Shown: piece by piece, positions 42,097-53,520 of the stretch
How the letters are laid out: each line of letters begins with the position of its first letter
How positions within the stretch are numbered: the first letter of the stretch is position 1
Assembly (NCBI RefSeq): GCF_019303495.1
Contig: NZ_JAEVFI010000007.1
Location: 79,342-143,341, forward strand
Reading direction: 5' to 3'
From: Streptomyces sp. JJ66
Lineage (GTDB): Bacteria > Actinomycetota > Actinomycetes > Streptomycetales > Streptomycetaceae
Length of the DNA stretch: 64,000 nt
The notes under the pieces: model-generated
The model's database searches: none
What the model saw: only the letters and a program-made list of their open reading frames with translations
What the model was told of the DNA's origin: nothing
Position numbers and translations under genes: made by a program

Positions 42097-42287
42097 TGCC
42101 CGCCCCTTGCCAGGTTCCCGCGCATGAGGTGCCTGCGCACTGCCCTTCCGTTCCACTACACCGCGCCCGCCGCGCCGCGCCACGCGCCCCACGATACGGC
42201 AGGTGTGCCGTAGCTCACGTCAGGCCGGACGCTCCCGGTCCGGGCACGTACCGCACCTACCGTTCTTGTGCGCCCGCACGGGTCGCG

Positions 42288-43193
42288 TCAGGTGCCCGGG
42301 CGCAGGTGCACGATGTCACCGGCGCCGACCGACTCCTGTACCCCGCTGCCGGTGGCCAGCACCAGCTGTCCCTCGCCGTCCACCGCGACGGCCTCGCCCA
42401 CGAGGTCCTGGCCGCCCGGCAGCTCCGCGCGCACGGTGCGGCCCAGGGTGGCGCAGCCCGCGGCGTAGGTCTCCTGGAGCTGGCAGGCCGCCGGGTCGCC
42501 GCCGACCGCTCGCCACTGGGCGTACCACTGCTCGACGGCGCGCAGCACCGCGCGCAGCAGCGGGTCGCGGTCGGTGCCGCGCGCCCCGGCCAGCGCCAGG
42601 GACCCGGCTTCGGGGACGGGCAGTTCGTCGGCGCGCAGGCTGACGTTGACGCCGATGCCGATGACCACGGCGTCGTGCGCGGCGTTGCCGGTGCGCTCGG
42701 CGAGGATGCCGCCGATCTTGCGTTCCTGGCCCCCGACCTCGGCCAGCAGGTCGTTGGGCCACTTGAGCATGGTGTCCACCCCGGCGGTGCGGGCCAGCGC
42801 GGTGGCGGTGGCGACTCCGGTGAGCAGCGGCAGCCAGCTCCAGCGGCGCTGCGGCACCTCGGGGCCGGGGCGCAGCACGAAGGAGCAGAACAGCCCGCTG
42901 CGGGGCGGCGCGTTCCAGTGCCGGTCCAGGCGGCCGCGCCCGGAGGTCTGCTCCTCGGCGATCAGGACGGTGCCCTCCTCCACCTCGCCCTGCCGTACCC
43001 GGTGCACCAGGTCGGTGTTGGTGGACCCGGTGCTGGCGACGACGTCCAGTTCGCTCCACAGCCCGCCCTCCCGGAGCAGCGCGCGGCGCAGGGCGGGGGC
43101 GCTGAGCGGCGGCCGGTCCAGGTCAAAGAAGCCGGAGGAGGAGGGTGCGGGGCCGTCGGCGCCGGGAACATCAGCGGACATCTGGGGTGTCAT
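42288..43193 (-). CDS. birA: Biotin--[acetyl-CoA-carboxylase] ligase
   Basis: Activates biotin as biotinyl-AMP and attaches it to the carboxylase lysine. 301 residues, without the DNA-binding domain of E. coli BirA. Catalytic loop TSGRGRLDRHWNAPP, then FVLRPGPE, LKWPNDLLA (biotin-binding lysine nearby), KIGGILAE, and IGIGVNVSL; a small C-terminal SH3-like domain follows. ATG 43193. Divergent from pccB; its target in this window is the biotin domain of AccA2. Confidence 0.95.
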   Translation of the reverse strand: MTPQMSADVPGADGPAPSSSGFFDLDRPPLSAPALRRALLREGGLWSELDVVASTGSTNTDLVHRVRQGEVEEGTVLIAEEQTSGRGRLDRHWNAPPRSGLFCSFVLRPGPEVPQRRWSWLPLLTGVATATALARTAGVDTMLKWPNDLLAEVGGQERKIGGILAERTGNAAHDAVVIGIGVNVSLRADELPVPEAGSLALAGARGTDRDPLLRAVLRAVEQWYAQWRAVGGDPAACQLQETYAAGCATLGRTVRAELPGGQDLVGEAVAVDGEGQLVLATGSGVQESVGAGDIVHLRPGT

Positions 43194-43301
43194 GGGGCCA
43201 AGCGTAGGCCCGCCGGTGTGGCCAACGACGCACCGCCGACACGGGCTGTCGCCGATACCCTACGAGTCGGTAGCCCCGAGGACGACTAGGAGCCGCTCCC
43301 C

Positions 43302-44897
<1,596 letters not shown>

Positions 44898-44952
44898 CCG
44901 TGACCGTGGCCGTTCCGCCGCCGTCAGCTCCCGCCGAACCCGGAGGTCCTTC

Positions 44953-45156
44953 ATGATCAAGGTCGTACGCGGCAACCCGACGCCCGAGGAGCTGGCCGCC
45001 GCCCTCGCGGTGGTGCGGGCGCGGGCCGCCGTGGCGGCGCCCGCGGACCCCGGGGCGCGCGAGACCTCGGAGTGGTCCGACCCGGCCCGCCTCGTCCCGC
45101 GCCGCCTGCCCCACCCCGGCCCGAAGGCGTGGCACACCGCGTTCTGGCCCGCGTGA
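44953..45156 (+). CDS. accE: Acyl-CoA carboxylase epsilon subunit
   Basis: A 67-residue activator subunit of actinobacterial acyl-CoA carboxylase. Family features: VRGNPTPEELAAALAVV at the N-terminus, a variable alanine-rich middle, then a tryptophan- and arginine-rich end (SEWSDPARLV, GPKAWHTAFWPA). ATG 44953 is preceded by CGGAGG. It binds the beta subunit and stimulates the complex. 55 bp after pccB; its stop overlaps the next gene by 4 bp. Confidence 0.93.
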   Translation: MIKVVRGNPTPEELAAALAVVRARAAVAAPADPGARETSEWSDPARLVPRRLPHPGPKAWHTAFWPA

Positions 45157-45827
45157 CACCCCCCGCCCGCGAGCTGGCCGCCCCAGCCGAGCTGGTCATC
45201 TTCGACTGCGACGGCACGCTCGTGGACAGCGAGCGCCTGTGCGTGCAAGTCGATGTGGCCATCACGGCCGACCTGGGCTGCCCGTTCACCGAAGAGGAGG
45301 TCATTGAGACGTTCGTGGGCTCCTCCACGGAGGTCTACACGGCAGCCGTCGAGCAACGCCTGGGACGGCGCCTGGAGCCAGGATGGCAGGACCGGTACGA
45401 GCACCTTTATGCCGAGGCGTTCGCCGCCGAACTGGTCGCAGTGGACGGCGTGGTGGACGCGCTGGACGCGCTGCGAACGCCGTCGTGCGTAGCGTCCAAC
45501 GGCAGCCACGCGGACATCCGGCGCAGCCTGGAACTCACCGGGCTGCACGAGCGCTTCGCCGGCCGCGTGTTCAGCGCCGCCGATGTCACCCGGGGCAAGC
45601 CGGAGCCCGACCTGTTCCAACACGCCGCCCGCACCCTGGGCGTGGCGCCGCAGCGGTGCGCAGTGGTCGAGGACAGCGCCTACGGTCTCGCCGCAGCCCA
45701 GGCCGCCGGAATGCGCGCCTTCGGCTACAGCGGCGGCCTCACCCCCGCCGCCCGCCTTCAGGGCCACGGTGCGGTGTTGTTCGAGGACATGCGGGAGCTG
45801 CCCGCGCTGCTGCACGCCGCACTCTGA
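45153..45827 (+). CDS. HAD-superfamily phosphatase (subfamily IA)
   Basis: A 224-residue haloacid-dehalogenase-type hydrolase. Motif I is VIFDCDGTLVDSE, motif II CVASNGSHADI, motif III the lysine in TRGKPEPDLF, and motif IV CAVVEDSAYGLAAA. The helical cap between motifs I and II resembles beta-phosphoglucomutase/phosphoglycolate phosphatase types. GTG 45153 overlaps the accE stop (GTGA), so it is coupled to the carboxylase genes, though a role there is not obvious. Substrate unknown; possibly sugar phosphate repair. Confidence 0.9.
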   Translation: MTPPARELAAPAELVIFDCDGTLVDSERLCVQVDVAITADLGCPFTEEEVIETFVGSSTEVYTAAVEQRLGRRLEPGWQDRYEHLYAEAFAAELVAVDGVVDALDALRTPSCVASNGSHADIRRSLELTGLHERFAGRVFSAADVTRGKPEPDLFQHAARTLGVAPQRCAVVEDSAYGLAAAQAAGMRAFGYSGGLTPAARLQGHGAVLFEDMRELPALLHAAL

Positions 45828-45951
45828 CCGCCCCGGGGCCGCGTCACCGGCGCACGCCGGGCGGCGGCATCGCGCGACGGGGGGTCAACGCTGCGTCGAA
45901 TGAGTACGGGTACTCAGGCGCCGGCTCCGGCGCGGCCTCACCCTGGGGCTT

Positions 45952-46080
45952 ATGCTCTGGTCCGACCCTCCCGACCGGCCTCCCGAGTGGCTGCGGGCCG
46001 CTCAGGCGCGGTTGCGCCGGGCTGGCTGGCTGCTCGCCGCCACGGTGCTCGTGGTGACGCTCGCTCTCGCCGTCCGCTGA
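45952..46080 (+). CDS. 42-residue single-span peptide
   Basis: Short gene: MLWSDPPDRPPEWLRAAQ then ARLRRAGWLLAATVLVVTL, ending ALAVR. The start is acidic with prolines, followed by an arginine patch and one transmembrane segment near the C-terminus. It sits between the HAD phosphatase and maf genes in the same direction. Similar small proteins occur at this position in other streptomycetes, as I recall. Function unknown. ATG 45952 has GGGGCTT upstream, a weak ribosome site. Confidence 0.6.
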   Translation: MLWSDPPDRPPEWLRAAQARLRRAGWLLAATVLVVTLALAVR

Positions 46081-46134
46081 CGGCACCCCGCGCACCGGGC
46101 TACGGCGCGCCGCCACCTGTGGCGCCCTTCTACG

Positions 46135-46815
46135 ATGGCCCCCATGGCCATGCCCTCAGGGTCCTCCGCGTCCTCACCGTCCGCCGCCGCGTCCGCGTCA
46201 TCTGCCACGCCGTCGCGCCGTCTCGTGCTCGCCTCCCAGTCTCCCGCACGGCTCGGGCTGCTGCGGCAGGCCGGACTCGCGCCCGAGGTGATCGTCAGCG
46301 GGGTGGACGAGGACGCGCTGAGCGCCCCGACCCCCAGCGAGCTGGCGCTCGTCCTCGCCGAGGCCAAGGCCGACGCCGTCGCCACCCGTCCGGAAGCCGC
46401 CGGTGCCCTGGTGGTCGGCTGTGACTCGGTGCTGGAGCTGGACGGCCGCGCGCTGGGCAAGCCCGCCGACGCCGAGGACGCCACAGCCCGCTGGAAGGCG
46501 ATGCGCGGGCGCACCGGCGTCCTGCTGACCGGCCACTGCGTCATCGACACCGCCTCCGGCGACCGGGCGAGCGCCACCGCCGCCACGACCGTCCGGTTCG
46601 CCGAGCCCACGGACGCCGAGATCGCCGCGTACGTCGCCTCCGGTGAACCCCTGCACGTCGCGGGCGCGTTCACCCTTGACGGCCGCTCGGCCCCGTTCCT
46701 GGACGGTATCGACGGCGACCCCGGCAACGTCATCGGCCTCTCCCTCCCGCTCCTGCGGCACCTGCTGAACCGGCTGCACGTGCGCATCACCGACCTGTGG
46801 ACGCCGTCGCCCTGA
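46135..46815 (+). CDS. maf: Maf-type nucleoside triphosphate pyrophosphatase
   Basis: House-cleaning enzyme that hydrolyses abnormal nucleotides to monophosphates. 226 residues after a ~25-residue serine/alanine-rich start: [20 protein letters not shown] (phosphate-binding), [31 protein letters not shown], and the metal-binding [14 protein letters not shown] end. The conserved Glu/Lys/Asp positions are present. ATG 46135; ATG 46144 is equally possible. Position before accA2 is as in S. coelicolor. Confidence 0.93.
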   Translation: MAPMAMPSGSSASSPSAAASASSATPSRRLVLASQSPARLGLLRQAGLAPEVIVSGVDEDALSAPTPSELALVLAEAKADAVATRPEAAGALVVGCDSVLELDGRALGKPADAEDATARWKAMRGRTGVLLTGHCVIDTASGDRASATAATTVRFAEPTDAEIAAYVASGEPLHVAGAFTLDGRSAPFLDGIDGDPGNVIGLSLPLLRHLLNRLHVRITDLWTPSP

Positions 46816-47152
46816 GCGGTAAGCCACAGCGCGAGGGGCGGGTGCGGAGTCACCGGATCGTCACGCGGTGGTCAAGCCCGCCTCACGGCGGACTCGCAAA
46901 GAAACCCCGTTCCGTTAGTAGAGTCTCCACAACAACGCACGGGCGGGTCTTGCTCCCGTCCGGGGAGACGTCAGCCACAGTGCGCAGCTCCAGCGATCCT
47001 CGTTTTCCCGGCGTACGGTGGGATGACGAGGGGAATCAGGCGGCGAGGGCAGGCTCCGCTACGGATCGTGTGGGCAAGCTCACCCCACAAGAAAGCTGCG
47101 CGTGTGGTGTCGCCCGTACCTAAACTCAGCTTGTTTCAAGGAGGGAGCCATC
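46816..47152. promoter_or_regulatory. 337-bp leader/promoter region of accA2
   Basis: No gene seen. A TAGAGT hexamer around 46919 in a locally less GC-rich stretch (CCGTTCCGTTAGTAGAGTCTCC) and a TAAACT at 47121-47126, 26 bp before the start codon, are candidate -10 boxes; I cannot identify matching -35 boxes with confidence. AAGGAGGGAG at 47138-47147 is a strong ribosome-binding site for the GTG at 47153. Confidence 0.4.
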
Positions 47153-48934
<1,782 letters not shown>

Positions 48935-48963
48935 CCAGGGGAGCATCGCGGTGCTCAGTGTCT

Positions 48964-49009
48964 GAACGGGCTGAAGCCCCGGCCGGCTGGCCGGGGCTTC
49001 AGCCCGTTC
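48964..49009. terminator. Perfect 21-bp terminator after accA2
   Basis: Arms 48964-48984 and 48989-49009 are perfectly complementary over 21 bp with a 4-base loop. It lies between accA2 (+) and the convergent lipoprotein genes (-), and marks the left edge of the accessory stretch described in the findings. Confidence 0.9.
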
Positions 49010-49193
49010 TGGGGACCTCAGTACGGTGTGGAGCGGTTGCTCTTCCGCTGCCTCCGCTGCCTCCGCGCCCGAGGGCCGCACGCTGAGCTGCCGGGCGGCG
49101 CGGCACCAGCCTCGCCAACGCCGCCCCGCCGACGGGCACCGGAGCACATCGCGTACGTGTCCCAGCCTCCGCACGGCCTAGGCTGGACCTGCG

Positions 49194-49733
49194 TTACGGG
49201 CTCTCGGTCTCCCAGCCCTCCATCTCCTCCATCTCCTCCATGAACTTCTTTTCGCACGCCTCGCCCGTGTCCGTGGCGACGAAGTAGATCGTCTCCGGCA
49301 GGTCGAATTCGCCGCTGTAGCTGGTGTTCACGTTCCAGCCGCCCTTGGACAGCATCCTGAGCTTCATGCCGTCCTCGATCTGTGACTGCTGCTCTTCCCA
49401 GCCCGCCTCGTTCAATGTGGCGATCGCGTCGTCGTACGCCTTCTCGCCACTCTCGATCTTCGAGGGGTCGGCATACCACGACACCATGCAGTCCCGCAGC
49501 ACTTCCTCGACCGGCTCGGCGTCGGAGCTCTCCGCCAGCCCCGCCGCCGTGGCCGCCTTCTCGATCTCCCCGCGCACGGCGTCGGCGTCCAGGTCACCGC
49601 CCCCGGCCTCCGCCGCGTTCGCGCCGCCCTTGTCCGCGTTCGCGCCGCTCTCCTTCGAGCCGCCGTCACTGCCGCAGCCCGACACCAGCAGCACCACACC
49701 GGCAGCCGCGGCCACCCACTTCGCCTTGCGCAC
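49194..49733 (-). CDS. Lipoprotein, first of two tandem paralogues
   Basis: A 179-residue lipoprotein: RKAKWVAAAAGVVLLVSGC signal with lipobox VSGC, a glycine/alanine linker, then a domain with VRGEIEKAATAAGLAES, CMVSWYADPS, IATLNEAGWEE, and GGWNVNTSYSG with two conserved cysteines. It resembles its neighbour at 49893 along its whole length. GTG 49733 starts the signal peptide; the frame is open 8 codons further. Minus strand; the two genes are 159 bp apart. The fold recalls small secreted domains used by actinomycetes as surface lipoproteins. Function unknown. Confidence 0.8.
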   Translation of the reverse strand: MRKAKWVAAAAGVVLLVSGCGSDGGSKESGANADKGGANAAEAGGGDLDADAVRGEIEKAATAAGLAESSDAEPVEEVLRDCMVSWYADPSKIESGEKAYDDAIATLNEAGWEEQQSQIEDGMKLRMLSKGGWNVNTSYSGEFDLPETIYFVATDTGEACEKKFMEEMEEMEGWETESP

Positions 49734-49892
49734 GTTTCCCCCCAAGGAGCAACACACGGGGACCCGTTGCCCCCGCGACCAGCACCGCAGTCTGCCATGC
49801 CGCTGGCACGGCCCGGAGCGCAGGCCCGGGGCAGGGGCTCGCCCCCCGTCGCGTAGGCCGCGAGGTGGGGGCCAGGCCCCTGCCCGCGCCGC

Positions 49893-50435
49893 CTACGAGG
49901 TGCCCTCCATGGCCTCGACGATCTTGTCGCCGCACTCTTCGGTTTCGCTGATCCCCTCGAAAACGACGGACTCGTACACGTCGGGAGAGCCGCTGTAGCT
50001 CACGTTGAGCGCCCAGCCCTTCTTCTCCATCGGCTGGATGAGCGACACTTCAGCGTCGATGAGCTCCTGCTTCTCCCAGCCCTGCTCGGCCAGCTCGGCG
50101 ATCGTCGCCTCGTACGCCTTCTTGTTGTCCTCGCTCTGCTCCGTGTCAGCCCGCCACACGACGGCGCAGCCCTCGATGTCATCGAGGGAGCCCTCAGGCG
50201 CGGGTCCCCCGGCCTTGGTGAGACCGGCCCCCGTGGCGGCTTTCTCGATCTCCTCGCGCACCGTCTCCGCGTCGGGTCCGGCCTCCTCGTCAGGTACGGC
50301 GGACGTCTCAGGCGCGGCGGACGCCGGGGCTTTGTCCTTCGCGTCGTCCTTGGCCTTCGAGCCGTCCTCACCACCGCAACCGGAGACCAGCAGCACCACA
50401 CCGGCAGCCGCGGCCGCCCACTTCGCCTTGCGCAC
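49893..50435 (-). CDS. Lipoprotein, second of two tandem paralogues
   Basis: A 180-residue lipoprotein, paralogue of the gene at 49194: the signal RKAKWAAAAAGVVLLVSGCG is nearly identical, and VREEIEKAATGAGLTKA, GCAVVWRADTEQSEDNKKAY, AELAEQGWEKQ and KKGWALNVSYSG match in order. The mature parts differ more than the signal peptides. This indicates tandem duplication followed by divergence. GTG 50435 begins the signal. Function unknown. Confidence 0.8.
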   Translation of the reverse strand: MRKAKWAAAAAGVVLLVSGCGGEDGSKAKDDAKDKAPASAAPETSAVPDEEAGPDAETVREEIEKAATGAGLTKAGGPAPEGSLDDIEGCAVVWRADTEQSEDNKKAYEATIAELAEQGWEKQELIDAEVSLIQPMEKKGWALNVSYSGSPDVYESVVFEGISETEECGDKIVEAMEGTS

Positions 50436-50865
50436 GTTTCATCCTGTTCAGCAAGGGCGGGAACCGTTGCTCCCGCCACCAGTGGGGCAGTTTCGCACGC
50501 GAGTTGGCGTGCCCCGAACAAGGGTCCGTGCACGGGGTTGATCGCCCTTGAGCTGGGCGACACGCTGCCGCGCCGCTCCCCGCGCTGTACCACCTTCCCG
50601 CACCCGCCCACCGGCGTCCGGAACGGTGCCGCCGCACCGCCCGGCAGTCCCGCAGTCCCGCAGTCCCGCAGTCCATGGCGGCACCCGCCTCACCCCAGCG
50701 TCCGTCTTCCTCCGTTCACCTTTAGTCCACTGGTTGTTGCCCTGGGAAAACCCGCCAGTAGCTAGTGACTCATCGCAACTACGTACTAACGTTGCGGCGT
50801 CGGTGCCGCCACACCGGGAGCACAGGGCTCCACAGGGACTAGCGGCCCGATGAGGATTACCGATC
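50436..50865. promoter_or_regulatory. 430-bp divergent region upstream of the CDPS operon
   Basis: No gene seen. A direct repeat CCCGCAGT occurs several times at about 50648-50674. From about 50720 the sequence is less GC-rich (TTGTTGCCC..., GTAGCTAGTGACTCATCGC) and probably holds the promoter. An imperfect dyad CGCAAC...GTTGCG spans about 50775-50797. In the frame of the CDPS gene a stop at 50851-50853 limits the start, leaving TTG 50866. Confidence 0.4.
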
Positions 50866-51576
50866 TTGACTCAGGCGACTATCGCCCCAGCCGAGACCTT
50901 CACCCTCCGGCCCTACACCGCCCAGTGCCACGTCATCTCCGACGAAGGCCGACACGCCGTCATCGGCGTCTCCCCGGGCAACAGCTTCTTCTCCGCCCAG
51001 CGGCTCCACGACCTCGCCCGGTGGGGGCTCGAACACTTCGAGCAGGTCGACTTCGTCTATACCGATCTGCACGTGGCCGAGATGTACGAGGCACTTGGGT
51101 ATCGCCCCGAGGACGCCCGGCGCAAGGCGGTGAAGAACCTGCGCGGGGTCCGCGCCAAGGTGACAGGTGCCGCCACCGGAGCCGATCCGGGCGGACGCAG
51201 ACTGCGGGCCCGTCCGATGTCCGCACTCACCGGTAACGCCGCCTACCAGCAGCTCTACCGTCGCGTGCACGACGCGCTGGAGACCGACGCCGACGTGCGC
51301 GCCACCTGCGACAAACTGGCCGAGATCTTCCTGGCCGGGAAGGTGGAGCCGGCCGCGATCTCCGAGCAGCACAAGCGGGTGTGCCGGGATTACGTATGCG
51401 CCGAGGTCCCGCTGTTCCTCGACACCCCCGCCATCCTCGGTGTCTCCTCCTCGCTGAACTGCTACCACCAGGCCCTGCCGCTGGCCGACCTGCTCTACGC
51501 GCGCGGGTCGGGCCTGCGCGCGTCCCGGAACCAGGGCCACGGCATCCTCATAGCCGCCGAAGGAGCACGCCCGTGA
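50866..51576 (+). CDS. tRNA-dependent cyclodipeptide synthase, Rv2275-like (NYH subfamily)
   Basis: Uses two aminoacyl-tRNAs to make a diketopiperazine. 236 residues with all catalytic landmarks: GVSPGNSFF with nucleophile Ser36; [18 protein letters not shown] with Tyr176 and Glu180; [13 protein letters not shown]. Asn39, Tyr200 and His201 place it in the NYH subfamily. Long stretches agree with my memory of M. tuberculosis Rv2275, the cyclo(Tyr-Tyr) synthase: [31 protein letters not shown], and [21 protein letters not shown] at 50866 is the only workable start, because an in-frame stop lies at 50851 and no ATG/GTG precedes the core; GAGGA lies upstream. The P450 gene overlaps by 4 bp. Confidence 0.93.
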   Translation: MTQATIAPAETFTLRPYTAQCHVISDEGRHAVIGVSPGNSFFSAQRLHDLARWGLEHFEQVDFVYTDLHVAEMYEALGYRPEDARRKAVKNLRGVRAKVTGAATGADPGGRRLRARPMSALTGNAAYQQLYRRVHDALETDADVRATCDKLAEIFLAGKVEPAAISEQHKRVCRDYVCAEVPLFLDTPAILGVSSSLNCYHQALPLADLLYARGSGLRASRNQGHGILIAAEGARP

Positions 51577-52760
51577 CCACCACCACGACGCTGCCCGCCT
51601 TCCCGTTCTCCTGGGAAGGGCTGAAGCTGCCCGACGACGTGGCGGCCCTGCACGCCGAACCGGTCAAGCGGGTACGCACGATCGCCGGGGACGAAGCGTG
51701 GCTCGTCTCCTCCTACGACCTGTGCAAGCAGGTCCTGGAAGACCAGCGCTTCTCCCTCAAGGACACCTCCGCCCCGGGCGTCCCCCGCCAGTACGCGCTG
51801 ACCATCCCGCCCGAGGTGGTCAACAACATGGGGAACATCACCGGCGCCGGGCTGCGCAAGGCCGTCATGAAGGCCCTGAACCCCAAGGCCCCCGGCCTGG
51901 CGGAGTGGATGGACACCACCGCCCACCAGCTCGTGGACGAGCTGGTGGACGAGGGAGCCCCGGCCGACCTGCGCGCCCAGTTCGCCGACCCCTACTCCGC
52001 CCGCATGCACTGTCACATCCTGGGCATCCCGCAGGAGGACGCGCCCCAGCTGATGCGCAGCCTGGACGTGGCCTTCATGAACTCCCCCGCCCCCATCGAG
52101 GCGGCACGGCTGAACTGGGACCGCGACCTCGCCTACATGGTGAAGCGGCTCGACGCCCCGGACACCACCGGGCTGATGGCCGAGCTCGTCGCCCTGCGCG
52201 GCGACCCGGACTACGCCCACCTGACGGACGAGATGCTGGCCACCGTCGGCGTCACCCTGTTCGGCGCCGGAGTCATCTCCACCGCCGGTTTCCTCACCAT
52301 GGCCATCGTTTCCCTGCTCAGCCGCGCCGACGCCCGCGCCGCCCTCCAGCACGACCCGGGGGTGACGGCGGGCGCCCTGGAAGAACTGCTGCGCGTCAAC
52401 CTCTCCATCGCCGACGGCCTGCCCCGGCTCGCCCTCGAAGACGTCCAGCTCGGCGACGTCACCGTACGGGCGGGAGAACTGGCCCTCGTCCTGGTGGAAG
52501 CCGCCAACCACGACGCCGGGCACTTCCCCGACCCGCACACCTTCAACCCGCACCGGGCCAACGCCGCCACCCACCTGTCCTTCGGCGGCGGCCAGCACTA
52601 CTGCCCCGCCACCGCGCTGGGCAAGAAGCACGCGGCCATCGCCCTGGACACCCTGCTCCACCGCCTGCCCGACGTCCACCTGGCCGTCCCGCCCGAACAA
52701 CTGGTCTGGCGCACCAACTTCATGAAACGCCTCCCCGAACGCCTCCCCGTCGCCTGGTAA
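51573..52760 (+). CDS. Cytochrome P450, close relative of CYP121 (mycocyclosin synthase)
   Basis: Expected to oxidise the cyclodipeptide from the upstream enzyme. 395 residues against 396 in CYP121A1 of M. tuberculosis, colinear apart from one missing residue after 195. Haem ligand Cys344 in [15 protein letters not shown]-helix [27 protein letters not shown]. Of the CYP121 pocket residues recalled from the structure, Thr77, Val82, Val83, Asn85, Phe168, Trp182 and Ser237 (here 236) are kept, while Phe280, Gln385 and Arg386 become Ile279, Met384 and Lys385. GTG 51573 overlaps the CDPS stop (GTGA), with AAGGAG seven bases upstream. No ferredoxin gene is adjacent. A terminator follows at once. 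Confidence 0.93.
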   Translation: MTTTTTLPAFPFSWEGLKLPDDVAALHAEPVKRVRTIAGDEAWLVSSYDLCKQVLEDQRFSLKDTSAPGVPRQYALTIPPEVVNNMGNITGAGLRKAVMKALNPKAPGLAEWMDTTAHQLVDELVDEGAPADLRAQFADPYSARMHCHILGIPQEDAPQLMRSLDVAFMNSPAPIEAARLNWDRDLAYMVKRLDAPDTTGLMAELVALRGDPDYAHLTDEMLATVGVTLFGAGVISTAGFLTMAIVSLLSRADARAALQHDPGVTAGALEELLRVNLSIADGLPRLALEDVQLGDVTVRAGELALVLVEAANHDAGHFPDPHTFNPHRANAATHLSFGGGQHYCPATALGKKHAAIALDTLLHRLPDVHLAVPPEQLVWRTNFMKRLPERLPVAW

Positions 52761-52768
52761 CCACCCCC

Positions 52769-52800
52769 GCCGGAGCCCCCACCACGCCGGGGGCTCCGGC
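52769..52800 (+). terminator. Terminator closing the CDPS-P450 operon
   Basis: Arms GCCGGAGCCCCC (52769-52780) and GGGGGCTCCGGC (52789-52800), 12 bp perfect, 8-base loop, starting 9 bp after the P450 stop. It confines the operon to two genes. Confidence 0.85.
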
Positions 52801-52847
52801 CTGCCGTTCTTCTGGATCGCGCCCCGCCGGACACCGAGCCACCTCGC

Positions 52848-53138
52848 TCAGACGTCGTACGGGTCGTCGTCCATACCCAGGCGCACCTGTTCCAATACCT
52901 CACGCAATCCGACCGGCACGCCAGGTGTATGGACTGCGTTCTCCAGCGTTCTCCTGAGCAGGTCGAGAGTTACCACCGACGCCATCCCCGCCACAGCCGA
53001 CAGCAAGATCTCGCCCGCTCGCTCAGCTTCCCGCCATGACCGAACGGAGATAAGGCTGTCCAACAGCCGTACGGCGGCAACGGCTTCGTACCCAACGTGA
53101 TCCCCGCTGTCGCCGTTGCCCAGGGCGCACTCCAGCAC
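52848..53138 (-). CDS. Hypothetical protein, 96 residues
   Basis: A helical soluble protein (AVAAVRLLDSLISVRSWREA, GEILLSAVAGMASVVTLDLL, REVLEQVRLGMDDDPYDV) with an acidic end. No family recognised. GTG 53138 was preferred; the frame stays open to 53180, but that part overlaps the plus-strand remnant. It could itself be a fragment of a longer protein displaced by rearrangement here. Confidence 0.45.
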   Translation of the reverse strand: MLECALGNGDSGDHVGYEAVAAVRLLDSLISVRSWREAERAGEILLSAVAGMASVVTLDLLRRTLENAVHTPGVPVGLREVLEQVRLGMDDDPYDV

Positions 53139-53162
53139 CCCCCGGCAGGCACTTCGCCGGTG

Positions 53163-53453
53163 AGCCGGGCCTCGCTCCAAGCCGATCTCGCGAACGCCCA
53201 GGCTCGCAACACCCGACTTGGCGCCCGCGTCCAGCAGTTGGAGAAGCGGTTGTCGCAGGTGCTGGGGACTCAGGCATGGCAGGAGTCAGGGCTCGGGGCT
53301 CCAGCGGACATCGACGAGCTCCAGCGGAAGATCACGAGGCTGGAGCAACGCAACGTCGAACTGGCCTCCGCGTTGGAGGAGGCCCGATCCGGTCTCGATG
53401 CCGCGCGGGCGGCCAACCGGGACCTGACGAGAGCGCTGAACCAACGCGGCTGA
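53163..53453 (+). pseudogene. Remnant of a DUF6262-type (transposon accessory) protein
   Basis: The frame from about 53163 encodes a charged coiled coil: SRASLQADLANAQARNTRLG, RVQQLEKRLSQVLG, LQRKITRLEQRNVELASALE. It resembles the C-terminal half of the DUF6262 proteins encoded with Tn554-type tyrosine recombinases. The N-terminal HTH part that would precede it is absent; instead the frame runs into unrelated sequence overlapping the minus-strand gene. I read it as a decayed end of a mobile element, with moderate confidence. A short coiled-coil protein starting at GTG 53163 is the alternative. Confidence 0.45.
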
Positions 53454-53460
53454 GGCGGTC

Positions 53461-53501
53461 CAGGTTGTCGCGTGCCGTCGAAGGCGGCACGCGACAACCT
53501 G
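53461..53501. terminator. 17-bp hairpin between remnant and methyltransferase
   Basis: Arms 53461-53477 (CAGGTTGTCGCGTGCCG) and 53485-53501 are perfectly complementary with a 7-base loop. It lies between the plus-strand remnant and the minus-strand methyltransferase gene, serving either. Confidence 0.8.
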
Positions 53502-53520
53502 AATCACTTCCCTGCGCGCA

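Noticed and set aside
50866..52760. Possibility that the P450 neighbour belongs to a nonribosomal peptide cluster
   Set aside because: No adenylation, condensation or carrier domain is encoded in the window; the upstream gene is a CDPS by its catalytic residues.
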